From positions 1-64,000 of the forward strand of contig NZ_JASCXN010000024.1 in NCBI RefSeq assembly GCF_030010625.1: a stretch of DNA of 64,000 nt. Direction: 5' to 3'. Below the pieces are notes generated by a model, which saw nothing but the letters and a program-made list of their open reading frames with translations, made no database searches and had not been told where the DNA came from. Below are positions 54,428 through 63,158 of the stretch, one piece after another; position 1 is the first letter of the stretch; every line of letters starts with the position of its first letter. This DNA is from Streptomyces sp. CC208A (lineage in GTDB: Bacteria > Actinomycetota > Actinomycetes > Streptomycetales > Streptomycetaceae). A program made the translations under genes and the position numbers.

Positions 54428-55366
54428 ATGCGCGCACGGTACGGCATCCCCCTGAAGATCACGGCGGGCGTCGCGGCGACCGCCGCGGCCGGACTCGTCT
54501 ACGCGGCGGGCTTCGAGGCCCGGTCCTTCCGGCTCCGCCGGGTGACCGTCCCCGTCCTCCCGCCGGGCATGGACGACCTGCGGGTCCTCCAGGTCTCCGA
54601 CGTCCACATGGTGTGCGGCCAGCGCAAGAAGCGCGCCTGGCTGCAGAAGCTCGCCGGGCTCCGCCCCGACTTCGTCGTGAACACCGGCGACAACCTCTCC
54701 GACACCGACGCCGTGCCGGAGCTCCTCGACGCGCTGGGCCCGCTGATGGAGTTCCCCGGCGTGTACGTCTTCGGCTCCAACGACTACTACGGCCCCCGAC
54801 TGCGCAACCCCGCCCGCTACCTGCTGGAGAAGGCGCAGGGCCGGCACGGGCTCAACGGCAACAAGCCGGTCGTCGGCGCCGTGCACAACCCCTGGGAGGG
54901 CATGAAGGAGGCCTTCGACGCGGCCGGCTGGGTGGACCTCACCAACACCCGCGGCCGGCTCAAGCTGCCCCAGGGCGACCTGGCCTTCACCGGCCTCGAC
55001 GACCCGCACATCAAGCGGGACCGGTACGAGCGGGTGGCCGGCGGCCCCGACGCGTCGGCGGACTTCTCCCTGGGCGTCGTGCACGCCCCGTACCTGCGCG
55101 CCCTCGACGCCTTCGCCTCCGACGGCTACGGGCTGGTGCTCGCCGGGCACACCCACGGCGGGCAGCTGCGCGTCCCCTTCCACGGGGCCCTCGTCACCAA
55201 CTGCGACCTGGACACCGACCGCGCGAGGGGCCTCTCCACCCACACCGCCGGCGACCACACCTCCTACCTGCACGTCTCGGCGGGCTGCGGCACCAACCGC
55301 TACACGCCGGTCCGCTTCGCCTGCCCGCCCGAGGCGACACTGCTGACCCTGACGGCCCACGCCTGA
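54428..55366 (+). CDS. Metallophosphoesterase (calcineurin-like, YaeI-type)
   Basis: 312 residues. N-terminal membrane segment (ITAGVAATAAAGLVYAAGFE) then LRVLQVSDVHMVCG (D-x-H), VNTGDNLSD (GDN), FGSNDYY (GxND in place of GNHD), and LAGHTHGGQLR (GHTHGGQ). Divergent from the YqeY gene. Confidence 0.88.
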   Translation: MRARYGIPLKITAGVAATAAAGLVYAAGFEARSFRLRRVTVPVLPPGMDDLRVLQVSDVHMVCGQRKKRAWLQKLAGLRPDFVVNTGDNLSDTDAVPELLDALGPLMEFPGVYVFGSNDYYGPRLRNPARYLLEKAQGRHGLNGNKPVVGAVHNPWEGMKEAFDAAGWVDLTNTRGRLKLPQGDLAFTGLDDPHIKRDRYERVAGGPDASADFSLGVVHAPYLRALDAFASDGYGLVLAGHTHGGQLRVPFHGALVTNCDLDTDRARGLSTHTAGDHTSYLHVSAGCGTNRYTPVRFACPPEATLLTLTAHA

Positions 55367-55433
55367 ACGCCATGGCCCCGTGCCCCTGTGATCCGTGACT
55401 CCGTGACTCCGTACGGGGGTGGGGGCGCCCCCG

Positions 55434-55439
55434 TACGGT
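55434..55439 (+). promoter_or_regulatory. -10 box of a leaderless promoter for the Pr6Pr gene
   Basis: TACGGT, 7 bp before ATG 55447, no Shine-Dalgarno. Confidence 0.5.
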
Positions 55440-55446
55440 GAGCGGC

Positions 55447-56130
55447 ATGCCGAATCGTCTCGCCGCCGTCGTACGCGGTCTGATCGCCCTGGCCGCGGCC
55501 ACCGGCATCACGATCGACTGCGTCCAGGGCGACCCGCTGGTCGTCTTCAGCTTCTTCACGATCTGGTCCAACACCGCCGTCGCCGTCGTCCTCGGCCTGG
55601 GCGCCGCCCGCGCCTGGACCGGCCGGCCGCCGCTGCCCGCCGTGTGGAGCGGCGGAGCGCTGCTCTGCATCTGCGTCGTGGGGCTCGTCTTCCACCTGGT
55701 GCTCGCCAACCCGTCGAGCCCCTTCAACCAGGCCGCCGCCGTCGACGCGCTCACCGGCGCCCGGGCCGTCTCCAACCAGCTCCTGCACACCGTCACCCCG
55801 CTCGGCGTCGCCCTGGACTGGCTGCTGCTCACCCACCCCGGCGCCTTCCGCCCCCGCTTCGCGGCCCTCTGGCTCGCCGCCCCCGGCGCGTACCTGCTCT
55901 TCGCCCTCGCCCGCGGCGCCCTGCTGCCCGCCGACGCCCGGACCCGGTACACGTACCCCTTCCTCGACGTCGCCGCCCACGGCTACGCCGGCGTCCTGGT
56001 CAACGCCCTCGCCCTCGGTCTCGCCTTCTCCGCCCTCGGCCTCCTCCTCGTCCTGGCCGACCGCTTCCGACCTGCGGTGGCGGGCCGCCGTAACCGGATT
56101 TCGTCTCTGGGCGCGGGTGGGCTAAAGTAA
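55447..56130 (+). CDS. Pr6Pr family membrane protein
   Basis: 227 residues with six predicted membrane segments. Contains ITIDCVQGDPLVVFSFFTIW and HTVTPLGVALDWLLLTHPGA, typical of the Pr6Pr (FAR-17a/AIG1-like) integral membrane family. Function unknown. ATG 55447 chosen over GTG 55438 because of the -10 spacing. Last backbone gene before the tRNA. Confidence 0.8.
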   Translation: MPNRLAAVVRGLIALAAATGITIDCVQGDPLVVFSFFTIWSNTAVAVVLGLGAARAWTGRPPLPAVWSGGALLCICVVGLVFHLVLANPSSPFNQAAAVDALTGARAVSNQLLHTVTPLGVALDWLLLTHPGAFRPRFAALWLAAPGAYLLFALARGALLPADARTRYTYPFLDVAAHGYAGVLVNALALGLAFSALGLLLVLADRFRPAVAGRRNRISSLGAGGLK

Positions 56131-56168
56131 TCGATGTCGCCGCGACGTGAAGAACAGAGCAGCGACAT

Positions 56169-56242
56169 CGGGGTGTAGCGCAGCTTGGCAGCGCGCTTCG
56201 TTCGGGACGAAGAGGTCGTGGGTTCAAATCCCGCCACCCCGA
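56169..56242 (+). tRNA. tRNA-Pro (anticodon CGG)
   Basis: Full cloverleaf: acceptor CGGGGTG / CACCCCG, anticodon stem CTTCG/CGAAG with loop TTCGGGA, giving anticodon CGG, T arm CGTGGGTTCAAATCCCGCCA. CCA not encoded. tRNA-Pro(CGG) is a known attachment site for streptomycete integrative elements such as pSAM2; the downstream integrase-led element fits that use. Confidence 0.93.
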
Positions 56243-56256
56243 CAGAGTATGACCAG

Positions 56257-56296
56257 GTCAGGGGCCTGATTCGAGAGATCGAATCAGGCCCCTGAC
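56257..56296. terminator. Terminator after tRNA-Pro
   Basis: Perfect 18-bp arms GTCAGGGGCCTGATTCGA / complement separated by GAGA, 15 bp past the tRNA. Confidence 0.8.
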
Positions 56297-56305
56297 TGGC
56301 TTTGT

Positions 56306-56337
56306 AGATCGTTTGGGAGAAATCTGGGAGACGATCT
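56306..56337. repeat. Possible integrase arm sites near attL
   Basis: Inverted repeat AGATCGT ... ACGATCT with internal direct repeats TTTGGGAGA / TCTGGGAGA. About 65-95 bp past the tRNA end, where arm-type sites of tRNA-integrating tyrosine recombinases are expected. Confidence 0.45.
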
Positions 56338-56479
56338 TGGTCGGGGTCTCCCGGCAGGGAGCGAGTGGCGCCGCGCTCAGCAGATGACGCGCTGTCCGGC
56401 GACGTACGCGCTCGCGAAGCCTCCATTGTCAGTGGCGCGGCCTAGCCTGGGTGGATCAGTACCCCCCAGGAGGCCCCGG

Positions 56480-57544
56480 TTGGCTGGATTCAAGATCGAC
56501 AGGCGCGGCATCGAGAAGATGCAGAAGGAGATCGCCAAGGAGTTCGAGCGGGCGAACCGGAAGTACCCCGTGCGCGTCCCCATCGAGCTCGACGCTCCAC
56601 GCCTGGGTGCTCTGGCGCTCTCCAGCGCAAGCGGGATCGAGAGCGACCCCTACCTGTCCCGTCTCCTCGTCTGGCTGTACGACGCCTCCCGTCGGGACCC
56701 CGGTCGCTTCGTCGACGTAGCCGACTTCCTCGAACGCGAGGGGCTTCCCGTCGACGAGGCCGCCGAGATGGCGCTGCGTCTGAAGAGGCTCGGGCTCGTA
56801 CGCGTCGTGGAGACCTTCGGCGGCGGGGACTCGGAGGTTTATCCCACGGACGACGGCGTGCTGGAGGCCAAGCGTCTTCTCGACCTCCGCACCGACGCCG
56901 TCGCCCGCTTCCGGCACGCCTGTGACGTGCTGTTGCAGTGGGTGCTGCGTACCGGCGGACGGGACTCGGCCGTCGCGGTCGTGTCCTACGCCGACGACCC
57001 GCAGTGCACCTTCGCCGGGGTCCCACTGACCGAGGACGAGGCTCTCGGCGCGCTGGACTATCTGGCTGACCACAGCCTCGTGCAGATCCATTCCACCGAC
57101 AACGGCGCCATGGTCGGAATCACCTCGGCCGGCACACGTTGCGTACTCGCCGGAGGAAGCGTGAACGACCACCTGAACCGCCAGCCGAAGGGCGGCGACA
57201 CCTACAACATCACCCAATCACAGGGCTTCGTCGTCGGCTCCCAGGAGCACGTCGTCCAGCACAACCACATCGGCCTCGACGCGTCCAAGCTGGCGGAGTT
57301 CGCCCAGATGGTCAGACAGTTCGCACCCGCCCTTGGCACGGCCGATGGTCAGCGGGACCAGATCATCATGGACGCCGAGGTGCTGGAGGAGGCGGCGACC
57401 GCAGACCAGCCCGAACCGGGCAGGGTCCGCGCCGCATACGAACGGCTGCAGACGGCACTCACGGACATCGGCACGGCGACTCCCGGACTGGCCATGCTCG
57501 TAGAGGCTGGCCAGAGCGCGTTCCAGGCGGCCTTCGGCGGCTGA
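56480..57544 (+). CDS. Hypothetical protein of the element's left end
   Basis: 354 residues from TTG 56480, which has AGGAGG 7 nt upstream. I do not recognise the family. Visible: N-terminal Lys/Glu-rich helix, two winged-helix-like segments (SDPYLSRLLVWLYDASRRDP with EGLPVDEAAEMALRLKRLGL; LTEDEALGALDYLADHSLVQ), then a Gly/Asn/Thr beta-like stretch DTYNITQSQGFVVGSQEHVV and a helical C-terminus. Such N-I-T/V-V-G-Q runs occur in signalling/defence proteins as oligomerisation modules. Cargo between tRNA and integrase. Confidence 0.75.
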   Translation: MAGFKIDRRGIEKMQKEIAKEFERANRKYPVRVPIELDAPRLGALALSSASGIESDPYLSRLLVWLYDASRRDPGRFVDVADFLEREGLPVDEAAEMALRLKRLGLVRVVETFGGGDSEVYPTDDGVLEAKRLLDLRTDAVARFRHACDVLLQWVLRTGGRDSAVAVVSYADDPQCTFAGVPLTEDEALGALDYLADHSLVQIHSTDNGAMVGITSAGTRCVLAGGSVNDHLNRQPKGGDTYNITQSQGFVVGSQEHVVQHNHIGLDASKLAEFAQMVRQFAPALGTADGQRDQIIMDAEVLEEAATADQPEPGRVRAAYERLQTALTDIGTATPGLAMLVEAGQSAFQAAFGG

Positions 57545-57622
57545 CTCCGCAGCGGAGCCGAGCCTTCCGCGCCGCGTCTGCCGGCACGATGCGACCAACG
57601 CCGCCGCCCTTGACACCGCTCC

Positions 57623-59128
57623 TCACGCCGCGAGCGCGAGGAGCCGGTCCAGCACGCGTACCGGCGAGTGGGGGCACATCGCGCGGCGGGCGGCGAGGGC
57701 CGTCTCCCACTGCTCGGTCAGGCCGACGAGAAGGCGGCGGCGCATGCCTGGGGTGACGTGCGCGTAGCGGGCCGAGACGGAGCCGTCGAGGTGGCCCATT
57801 CGCTCGTCCATGAGGACCTTCTCCGTGCCCAAGTCCTCCATGACGGTGCGGTGGGTGTGACGCAGGCCGTGCGGGGTGAGGCCCTTGGCGACGGGGAGCC
57901 AGCAGGCGTCGGCACGCTGGCTCGCGCCACGGCCTCGGGCGGGGACGCCGGGCCAGGGTTCGCCCAGGAGCGGAACGGGGCGCGGCTCCTGGGGTGCCTT
58001 CTTCGGGTACCAGCCGGTGGCGGCGGGCTGGAAGAGCCAGGTGGCGAAGCCGTTGCGGCGCCAGTGGGCGGCCTCGTGGGCGGGCGCAGCGTTACGGACG
58101 AAGCCGAGTTCGGCGACGGCGAGTTCGACCTGGGCGCGCGTCTCCTCCCGTACGCGTTCGGGGTGGTTGAGCACGTTGGAGACCGTGCCGGTGGACACGC
58201 TCGCACGGCGGGCGACGTCGACGAGCTTCGCGCCGCCGTGTCCGCTGGTGCGGGCCGCTCCTTGGCCCCGGAAGACGTACGTCTTGCCGTGGCAGGGGCA
58301 CGGGACCGGCTTCGTACGGGCGATGTGGTCGGCGACGAGGGCCGAGAGCCAGTCCGTGGCGTCGATGGTGCGGTAGCTGTCGTCCTTCGGCGGCACGCGC
58401 ACCAGCTCGCCGGTGTCGAGCTCGTACAACTGCCATTCGACGCGGACGGTGCCAGGGCGCGCGTACTCGGTCTCCAGGCCGACGATCTCGCCCCATCGCA
58501 TGCCGGTGTACGTCTTGAGGATCACGGCCACGAACTCGTCGTCCCGTCCGGAGAGGAGGGCAGCTCGCTCGGCAAGCAGCAGGGCACCGAGCGGATCGAT
58601 GATGACCTTCTCGGGGCCGCGGTCGCGGGAGCGGCCGGCGCGCTTGCCGCGTCCGCGCCGGCGGGCGGCCGGGTTGGACGTGATCAGGCCCTCGTCGATC
58701 GCGTCCTCAAGGATGAGGTGCAGGGTCGAACGCCAGGTCTTCACGCTGGAGGCGGCGTACACGGCCCTCTCCTCCTTCTCCCACCGCTCCACGTCCGAGC
58801 GGAGAATGCCCGCGAGGGCCTTGCCCGCGAAGGTGGGAAGCAGGTGCTCCTCGATGTGGCGGCGGTAGTTCTGCATCGTGGACGCGGCCAGGTCCTGGAC
58901 GGCGTACCAGCGGCTGGCGTACTCGCCGAAGGTCTCCTGGCCGGCGGACGGATCCCGCCACTCGCCACGGCGGACGGCGACCTCCTCGGCGTCCGCCGCC
59001 TGCTTGGCGTCGCGCTTGGTGGCGAACTTGACCACGGCGCCCGTCGGATCGGAGACGGTGCCGTACTTGCCGTCGGCCTGCTTGAACCGGCCCCTCCAGT
59101 AGGTGGCGCGCTTCTCCGCGTACCCCAA
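57623..59128 (-). CDS. int: Tyrosine integrase with embedded LacI-type HTH
   Basis: 501 residues. SAM-like N-terminal domain (LAASTMQNYRRHIEEHLLPT). Catalytic residues: Arg in TGMRWGEIVGL (~residue 211), HGLRHTHRTV (~419), GHLDGSVSARYAHV with nucleophilic Tyr. Between them, at ~residues 303-350, lies VARRASVSTGTVSNVLN...VREETRAQVELAVAELGFV, a complete LacI-type HTH with hinge-like helix. It splits the catalytic domain. TTG start with GGAGGG upstream. Points toward the tRNA, as expected for a tRNA-integrating element. Confidence 0.9.
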   Translation of the reverse strand: MGYAEKRATYWRGRFKQADGKYGTVSDPTGAVVKFATKRDAKQAADAEEVAVRRGEWRDPSAGQETFGEYASRWYAVQDLAASTMQNYRRHIEEHLLPTFAGKALAGILRSDVERWEKEERAVYAASSVKTWRSTLHLILEDAIDEGLITSNPAARRRGRGKRAGRSRDRGPEKVIIDPLGALLLAERAALLSGRDDEFVAVILKTYTGMRWGEIVGLETEYARPGTVRVEWQLYELDTGELVRVPPKDDSYRTIDATDWLSALVADHIARTKPVPCPCHGKTYVFRGQGAARTSGHGGAKLVDVARRASVSTGTVSNVLNHPERVREETRAQVELAVAELGFVRNAAPAHEAAHWRRNGFATWLFQPAATGWYPKKAPQEPRPVPLLGEPWPGVPARGRGASQRADACWLPVAKGLTPHGLRHTHRTVMEDLGTEKVLMDERMGHLDGSVSARYAHVTPGMRRRLLVGLTEQWETALAARRAMCPHSPVRVLDRLLALAA

Positions 59129-59158
59129 GTGTTCCCTCCCTTCTGTCGCTGAGGCTGT

Positions 59159-59547
59159 CTAGGCGGTGATGTCGTACTTGGCCTGCGACTGGGCCTGAGG
59201 CAGGGCCTTGAGCAGTCGGCGCGGGGGCCGGGCGGTGAGCGCGGGCGCGGTCGGGACGGCGCGGGGCTCGCGGTGGGACGGCGCGGGGGCGGGCGGGGCG
59301 GGTCGCTGCGGCGCACGTGCGGGGAATTCCTCGTGAAGCCGCACGATTTCCGCGACGTGTTCCGCGGTGAAGCGATAGGCCCCGCCCACATAGGCGAAGG
59401 GAACGAGGCGGCGCCGGGCGCGCTCTTTGACCCACCAGACGGAACAGCCGAGGGCTTCGGCGACCTCTCGGGCTGAGTGGAGGCGAGGAAGTGCGGAGGA
59501 TATTCGAGGAGCGGACAACGAGGGATTTCCAATCCGGGGACTCGACA
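59159..59547 (-). CDS. xis: Excisionase-like HTH protein
   Basis: About 128 residues. MerR/Xis-type winged helix LHSAREVAEALGCSVWWVKE ... GGAYRFTAEHVAEIVRL, then a Pro/Ala-rich tail. Directional partner of the integrase; 30 bp upstream of it on the same strand. No ATG/GTG lies near; TTG 59547 (GGGGA upstream) and TTG 59518 are the candidate starts. Confidence 0.7.
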
Positions 59548-59631
59548 AGAGATCCCCATAACGGGCAGGCGGGTTCGACGACAGGACAATGATGCAGAGA
59601 ATTCCCGGTTTGGCTAACCGGCGATCGTCGG

Positions 59632-59916
59632 CTATGTTTCGCCCGCCCCGGCCACCCTTGGGGGTGCGAGAGCGCCAGCGAGAAGGGCCTGCGGGGCGAC
59701 CCCGAGGGCCGCGGCGATGGCGACGAGGTCGTCGATGTCGCAGCGGCGGACGGTGCGTTCGATGCGGGAGAGCGCGGTGAAGGTCATGGGGCGGCCGAGG
59801 GCGGTGACGCGGGCGGCGAGCTGGCGCTGGGAGTAGCCGCGGGTGGTGCGGGTGCGTTCGATGGCGTGGGCGGCGGCGTGTCCGGCGGGTCCGATTTCGA
59901 GGGGGCGTGGCGGCAT
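59632..59916 (-). CDS. XRE-family regulator
   Basis: 94 residues. HTH RTRTTRGYSQRQLAARVTAL ... FTALSRIERTVRR, almost entirely HTH domain. Likely represses element genes across the 190-bp spacer 59917-60104, which faces the replication gene and includes AT-richer sequence at 59985-60030. Confidence 0.8.
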   Translation of the reverse strand: MPPRPLEIGPAGHAAAHAIERTRTTRGYSQRQLAARVTALGRPMTFTALSRIERTVRRCDIDDLVAIAAALGVAPQALLAGALAPPRVAGAGET

Positions 59917-60167
59917 GGGTGGTGTTGTAGCTTGCGCGCCTACCGGTCCGGAAGGGCATTCCTGTCTGCCGTGAGCGATGCGGATCACACGGCGATTTCC
60001 GGCGATGGTTTCGTCAACCGGGATTTCTGGTCTACGGTCACCGGGCCACGGGCGAGACGACTTGTGAAGGGTTCCAGAACCAAGTCTGGACTTTCACGCA
60101 CCGGGTGTGGCTGTGTTGTCCACGCACCCCGGCGCCGCCGGATTCCCTGCCCCTTCCCGATTTCGAA

Positions 60168-61076
60168 TTGTGGTCGATCGACATCGCCCGTATCCGCACC
60201 ATCAAGCCCGAGGCGTTCGCGTCGGAGTCCCTCGCGTCCGTGTCCCTGTCCGCCGAGCGGACCTTCTTCGGCCTGCTCACCCAGGCCGACGACCAGGGCC
60301 GCCTCCGCGACCAGGCCGCCGTCATCGCCGGCCAGCTGTGGTCGCTCCGCCGCGAACACGGCCCGGTGGAGGTCGAGGACGACCTCACCCAGCTCGACGG
60401 GGCCGGGCTGATCTGCCGCTACGAGGGCGACGACGGCAAGCGGTACCTGCACATCGTCACCTTCGCCAAGCACCAGAAGATCAACCGCCCGAGTGGCGTC
60501 CGCAATCCCCCGTGCCCGCACCACGACCTCGGCGTTCCGCGTGAGACCTCACCGCGGGTGCCCGGAGCGGTCACGGAGCACACCGTGACTCGACAGGGAG
60601 GACTCACGGAGACATCCGTGAACGTCGAATCCGCAGGTCAGAGCGGATTCCGTGAGTCCTCGCCGCAGACGCGGGGAGGACTCACGGAGCCTGCGGTGAG
60701 CCCTCACGGTCCGGATCTAGGACCTAGGAACAGGGATCTAGGAACTACCCCGTTGGGGGGCGCGAGCGCCCCCGCGCCGCAGACGGTCTCGGCGAAGGAC
60801 CTGATCGGCGAGTACGCCGCCGCCTGTACCCACCGCCCGCCGCAGGACGTCCTCGGCCACCTCGGCCGCGAGGCGAAGAAGCTCCTCGACGAGGGCATCG
60901 ACGCCAACCACGTACGGGCGGGTCTCGCACAGCACCGGGCCAAGGGCCTGCACCCGAGCACCCTGCCCAGCCTCGTCCACGAGGCCATGAACGCCTCCAC
61001 GCCCACGTCCGCCGCCACCCACCGGCCGTGGACCAACCCCGCCGACGTCGCCGCAGCCTACGGAGGTGACCTGTGA
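60168..61076 (+). CDS. Replication initiator-like protein (phage O/DnaD-type wHTH)
   Basis: 302 residues from TTG 60168; GTG 60105 would add 21 residues. The segment ARIRTIKPEAFASESLASVS followed by AERTFFGLLTQADDQGRLRD is the N-terminal winged helix of many phage replication proteins. A low-complexity linker (residues ~135-190) spans iteron-like repeats; a C-terminal helical domain follows. Overlaps the DnaC-like gene (GTGA). Layout resembles lambda O-P: initiator with origin inside the gene, then loader. Confidence 0.75.
   Translation: MWSIDIARIRTIKPEAFASESLASVSLSAERTFFGLLTQADDQGRLRDQAAVIAGQLWSLRREHGPVEVEDDLTQLDGAGLICRYEGDDGKRYLHIVTFAKHQKINRPSGVRNPPCPHHDLGVPRETSPRVPGAVTEHTVTRQGGLTETSVNVESAGQSGFRESSPQTRGGLTEPAVSPHGPDLGPRNRDLGTTPLGGASAPAPQTVSAKDLIGEYAAACTHRPPQDVLGHLGREAKKLLDEGIDANHVRAGLAQHRAKGLHPSTLPSLVHEAMNASTPTSAATHRPWTNPADVAAAYGGDL
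60571..60709. repeat. Iteron-like TCACGGA repeats inside the replication gene
   Basis: TCACGGA at 60571, 60604 and 60682, TCCGTGA at 60615 and 60649, plus TCACGGT at 60704 and ACCGTGA at 60582. Followed at 60714-60748 by AT-richer repeats (GATCTAGGA, CCTAGGA, GATCTAGGA). Candidate replication origin. Confidence 0.55.
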
Positions 61077-61768
61077 CCGCCACCCTCACCCGGGACCCGC
61101 ACCAGGTCGGCCGGATCGCCGACCGACTCGGTGCCATCCTGACCCAGCGGGGCATCGGCCCCACCGCCGCCACGCACGAGCCGCCGCCGGAGCCCGGCAC
61201 CGCACTGGAGCTGGCCGACGCCCGCATCCCCGCCCGCTACCGGCGCGCCCTGACCGACCACCACCACGTCACCGCCTGGGTCGACGAGATCGCCCGCGCC
61301 GGCCGCCCCGGACCGGCAGGCGCACCGGGAATCTCAGAGGGATCCTCCCTGCTGATCGCCGGCCCCACCGGCACCGGCAAGACTCACCAGGCATACGGCG
61401 CCATCCGCGCCCTCCTCGCCGCCGGGGTCCGCCTGCGCTGGGAGGCCGTCACCGCCGCCGACCTGTACGCCCGCCTGCGTCCCCGCTCCGGCTTCGACAG
61501 CGAACGCGAGCTGCAGGCCCTGGCACGCTGCCCGCTGCTGCTCCTGGACGACCTCGGCGCGGCCAAGACCAGCGAGTGGACCGAGGAGCTCACCTACCGG
61601 CTGATCAACCACCGGTACGAGCACCTGCGCCCCACCCTGATCACCACCAACCTCCCCACCGCCGACCTCCGCACCGCCCTCGGGGACCGTGTCGCCTCTC
61701 GCCTCGCCGAGATGACCGAACGCGTCATCCTCGACGGCCCCGACCGCAGACGCCACCCCGCGCCCTGA
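61073..61768 (+). CDS. DnaC/IstB-like AAA helicase loader
   Basis: 231 residues. Walker A LLIAGPTGTGKTHQAYGAIR, Walker B LLLLDDLGAAK, sensor I LITTNLP: the DnaC/IstB pattern. Would load the host replicative helicase on the element's origin. GTG overlaps the initiator stop (GTGA). Confidence 0.85.
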   Translation: MTATLTRDPHQVGRIADRLGAILTQRGIGPTAATHEPPPEPGTALELADARIPARYRRALTDHHHVTAWVDEIARAGRPGPAGAPGISEGSSLLIAGPTGTGKTHQAYGAIRALLAAGVRLRWEAVTAADLYARLRPRSGFDSERELQALARCPLLLLDDLGAAKTSEWTEELTYRLINHRYEHLRPTLITTNLPTADLRTALGDRVASRLAEMTERVILDGPDRRRHPAP

Positions 61769-61890
61769 CCTCCCGGGCCGTCCGGCGTCCTCCTCGCCCT
61801 CACCCGCCCGCCCACCCTGGTCCGCCCCCGGCGCGGCCAGCCCAAGGGAGACACCGCATAACACGACTGCCCGGCCCTCACCTGAGGCAC

Positions 61891-62450
61891 GGGACCACCA
61901 CGCGGTCCCCGGTCCCCGGCCCGCGGGGACCCTGACAGATCCAGCGGAGGACCGTCCGCGGGGACCGATCCCGCCGAAAACGGGGACCGCCCCCGTCCGA
62001 CCACGGGACCGTCCCTGCCCGCGGGGACCGTCCCCCTGACGATCCGTCGGTCCCCGACGCGCGTGGGGACCGGGCTCCGGCCGGAGGTCACGGCAGACCG
62101 GGGACCGGGGACCGTGAAGACCTGCGCCGGGGACCGACGAGGCTGGTGGGACCGGGGTGCAACCTGCAGCCACAGGCACGAAACCGCTACTCAGGGCGCC
62201 ACGAGGCCGGTCCCCCCTGCGGCACGCGAGCCGGTCTCGGGGGATCTCACCCGCGGGAACCGTCCCGCTTCGGTCCCCTACGGAACGAGATGACACCGAG
62301 AAAGGACACCGGCCCGGGACCGGCCAAGGCGGAGACCGTCCCCGCTACGTGGCGGTCCCGGACACGGGACCACCCGCGGGGACCGATGCCTCTGGGGGAC
62401 CGGTCCCACGGAGCGGGGACGGGGCGCCAAGGGACCAGAAACGGGGACCG
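61891..62450. repeat. Dense GGGACC/GGTCCC repeat tract (candidate oriV/oriT region)
   Basis: By eye about 24 copies of GGGACC or its complement, usually as CGGGGACCG, in 560 bp (e.g. 61982, 62022, 62101, 62444). Mixed orientation and irregular spacing. The whole interval 61769-62572 shows no convincing gene; open frames there are Arg/Gly/Pro-rich artefacts of the repeats. It sits between the replication genes and the mobilisation genes. Confidence 0.75.
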
Positions 62451-62572
62451 AGCACGGTGGCCTACCCGCCGACGCCGACGGAGCCCGCAGCCGTCCGGCC
62501 CGTCTGCACCCGTCACCGCGTGAATGCCCTCACCAGCCATCCGCGCGACGAAGAAAGGCACAGAGACCAAAC

Positions 62573-63154
62573 ATGCACGACCCACACCATGAACTCCGCA
62601 CCACTCAGCAGGAGATGACCACCCGCCTCAACCGCGCAGCAAGTTGTCGGCTATGGAGTCCTTACCCGGCCTCCGCCCCAGGGGAGGCGGAGGCTTCCGG
62701 CGCCGAGGGGGCGCCGGGGTCGGCCGGCCCGGGGGAGCCGACTCGGGGAGAAGCCGCGTCGCCGCCTGCGCCGCGCCGCCGTCTTCGCGAGCCCACGCTG
62801 CGCGAGAAGCGCGTCCACCCGCGCTACAGCGACGACGAGTTCACCTTGCTCGCGACAGCCGCTCACCTCAGCCACATGCCGGTCGGCGGTTACGTCGCCG
62901 AGACGTCGCTCGCCGCCGCCCGCTCCGACGACCCCACCGCCGCCGTCGCCGACTACCGGGCCATGGTCAAGGCGCTGATGGCCGCGAACGGGCAACTCGG
63001 CAAAATCGGCGGCAACCTCAACCAGCTCGCCTGGCACCTCAATAAGGACGGGGCATGGCCCGCTTCGGACATCGTGACGCGGCTCCTTGACCGGATCGAG
63101 GCGTCGATCGCCGAAATCGACATGGCCGTCGCCCAGGTGACCTCGGGGCGGTGA
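62573..63154 (+). CDS. MobC-like relaxosome accessory protein
   Basis: 193 residues. A ~65-residue disordered N-terminus, then LREKRVHPRYSDDEFTLLAT (ribbon-helix-helix-like) and GQLGKIGGNLNQLAWHLNKD, the MobC family signature (G-x-N-x-N-Q-I/L-A). Helps the relaxase nick at oriT. ATG 62573 with AAAGG upstream; stops 5 bp before the relaxase start. Confidence 0.85.
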   Translation: MHDPHHELRTTQQEMTTRLNRAASCRLWSPYPASAPGEAEASGAEGAPGSAGPGEPTRGEAASPPAPRRRLREPTLREKRVHPRYSDDEFTLLATAAHLSHMPVGGYVAETSLAAARSDDPTAAVADYRAMVKALMAANGQLGKIGGNLNQLAWHLNKDGAWPASDIVTRLLDRIEASIAEIDMAVAQVTSGR

Positions 63155-63158
63155 CCAC

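Noticed and set aside
58050..58230. Separate LacI-family regulator gene
   Set aside because: The HTH is in frame within the integrase; no start, stop or effector domain of its own.
61891..62450. CRISPR array
   Set aside because: Units are too short, in both orientations and irregularly spaced; no spacers or cas genes.
62157..62618. Open frame through the GGGACC tract
   Set aside because: Arg/Pro/Thr-rich translation of repeats, overlaps the MobC start, no motif.
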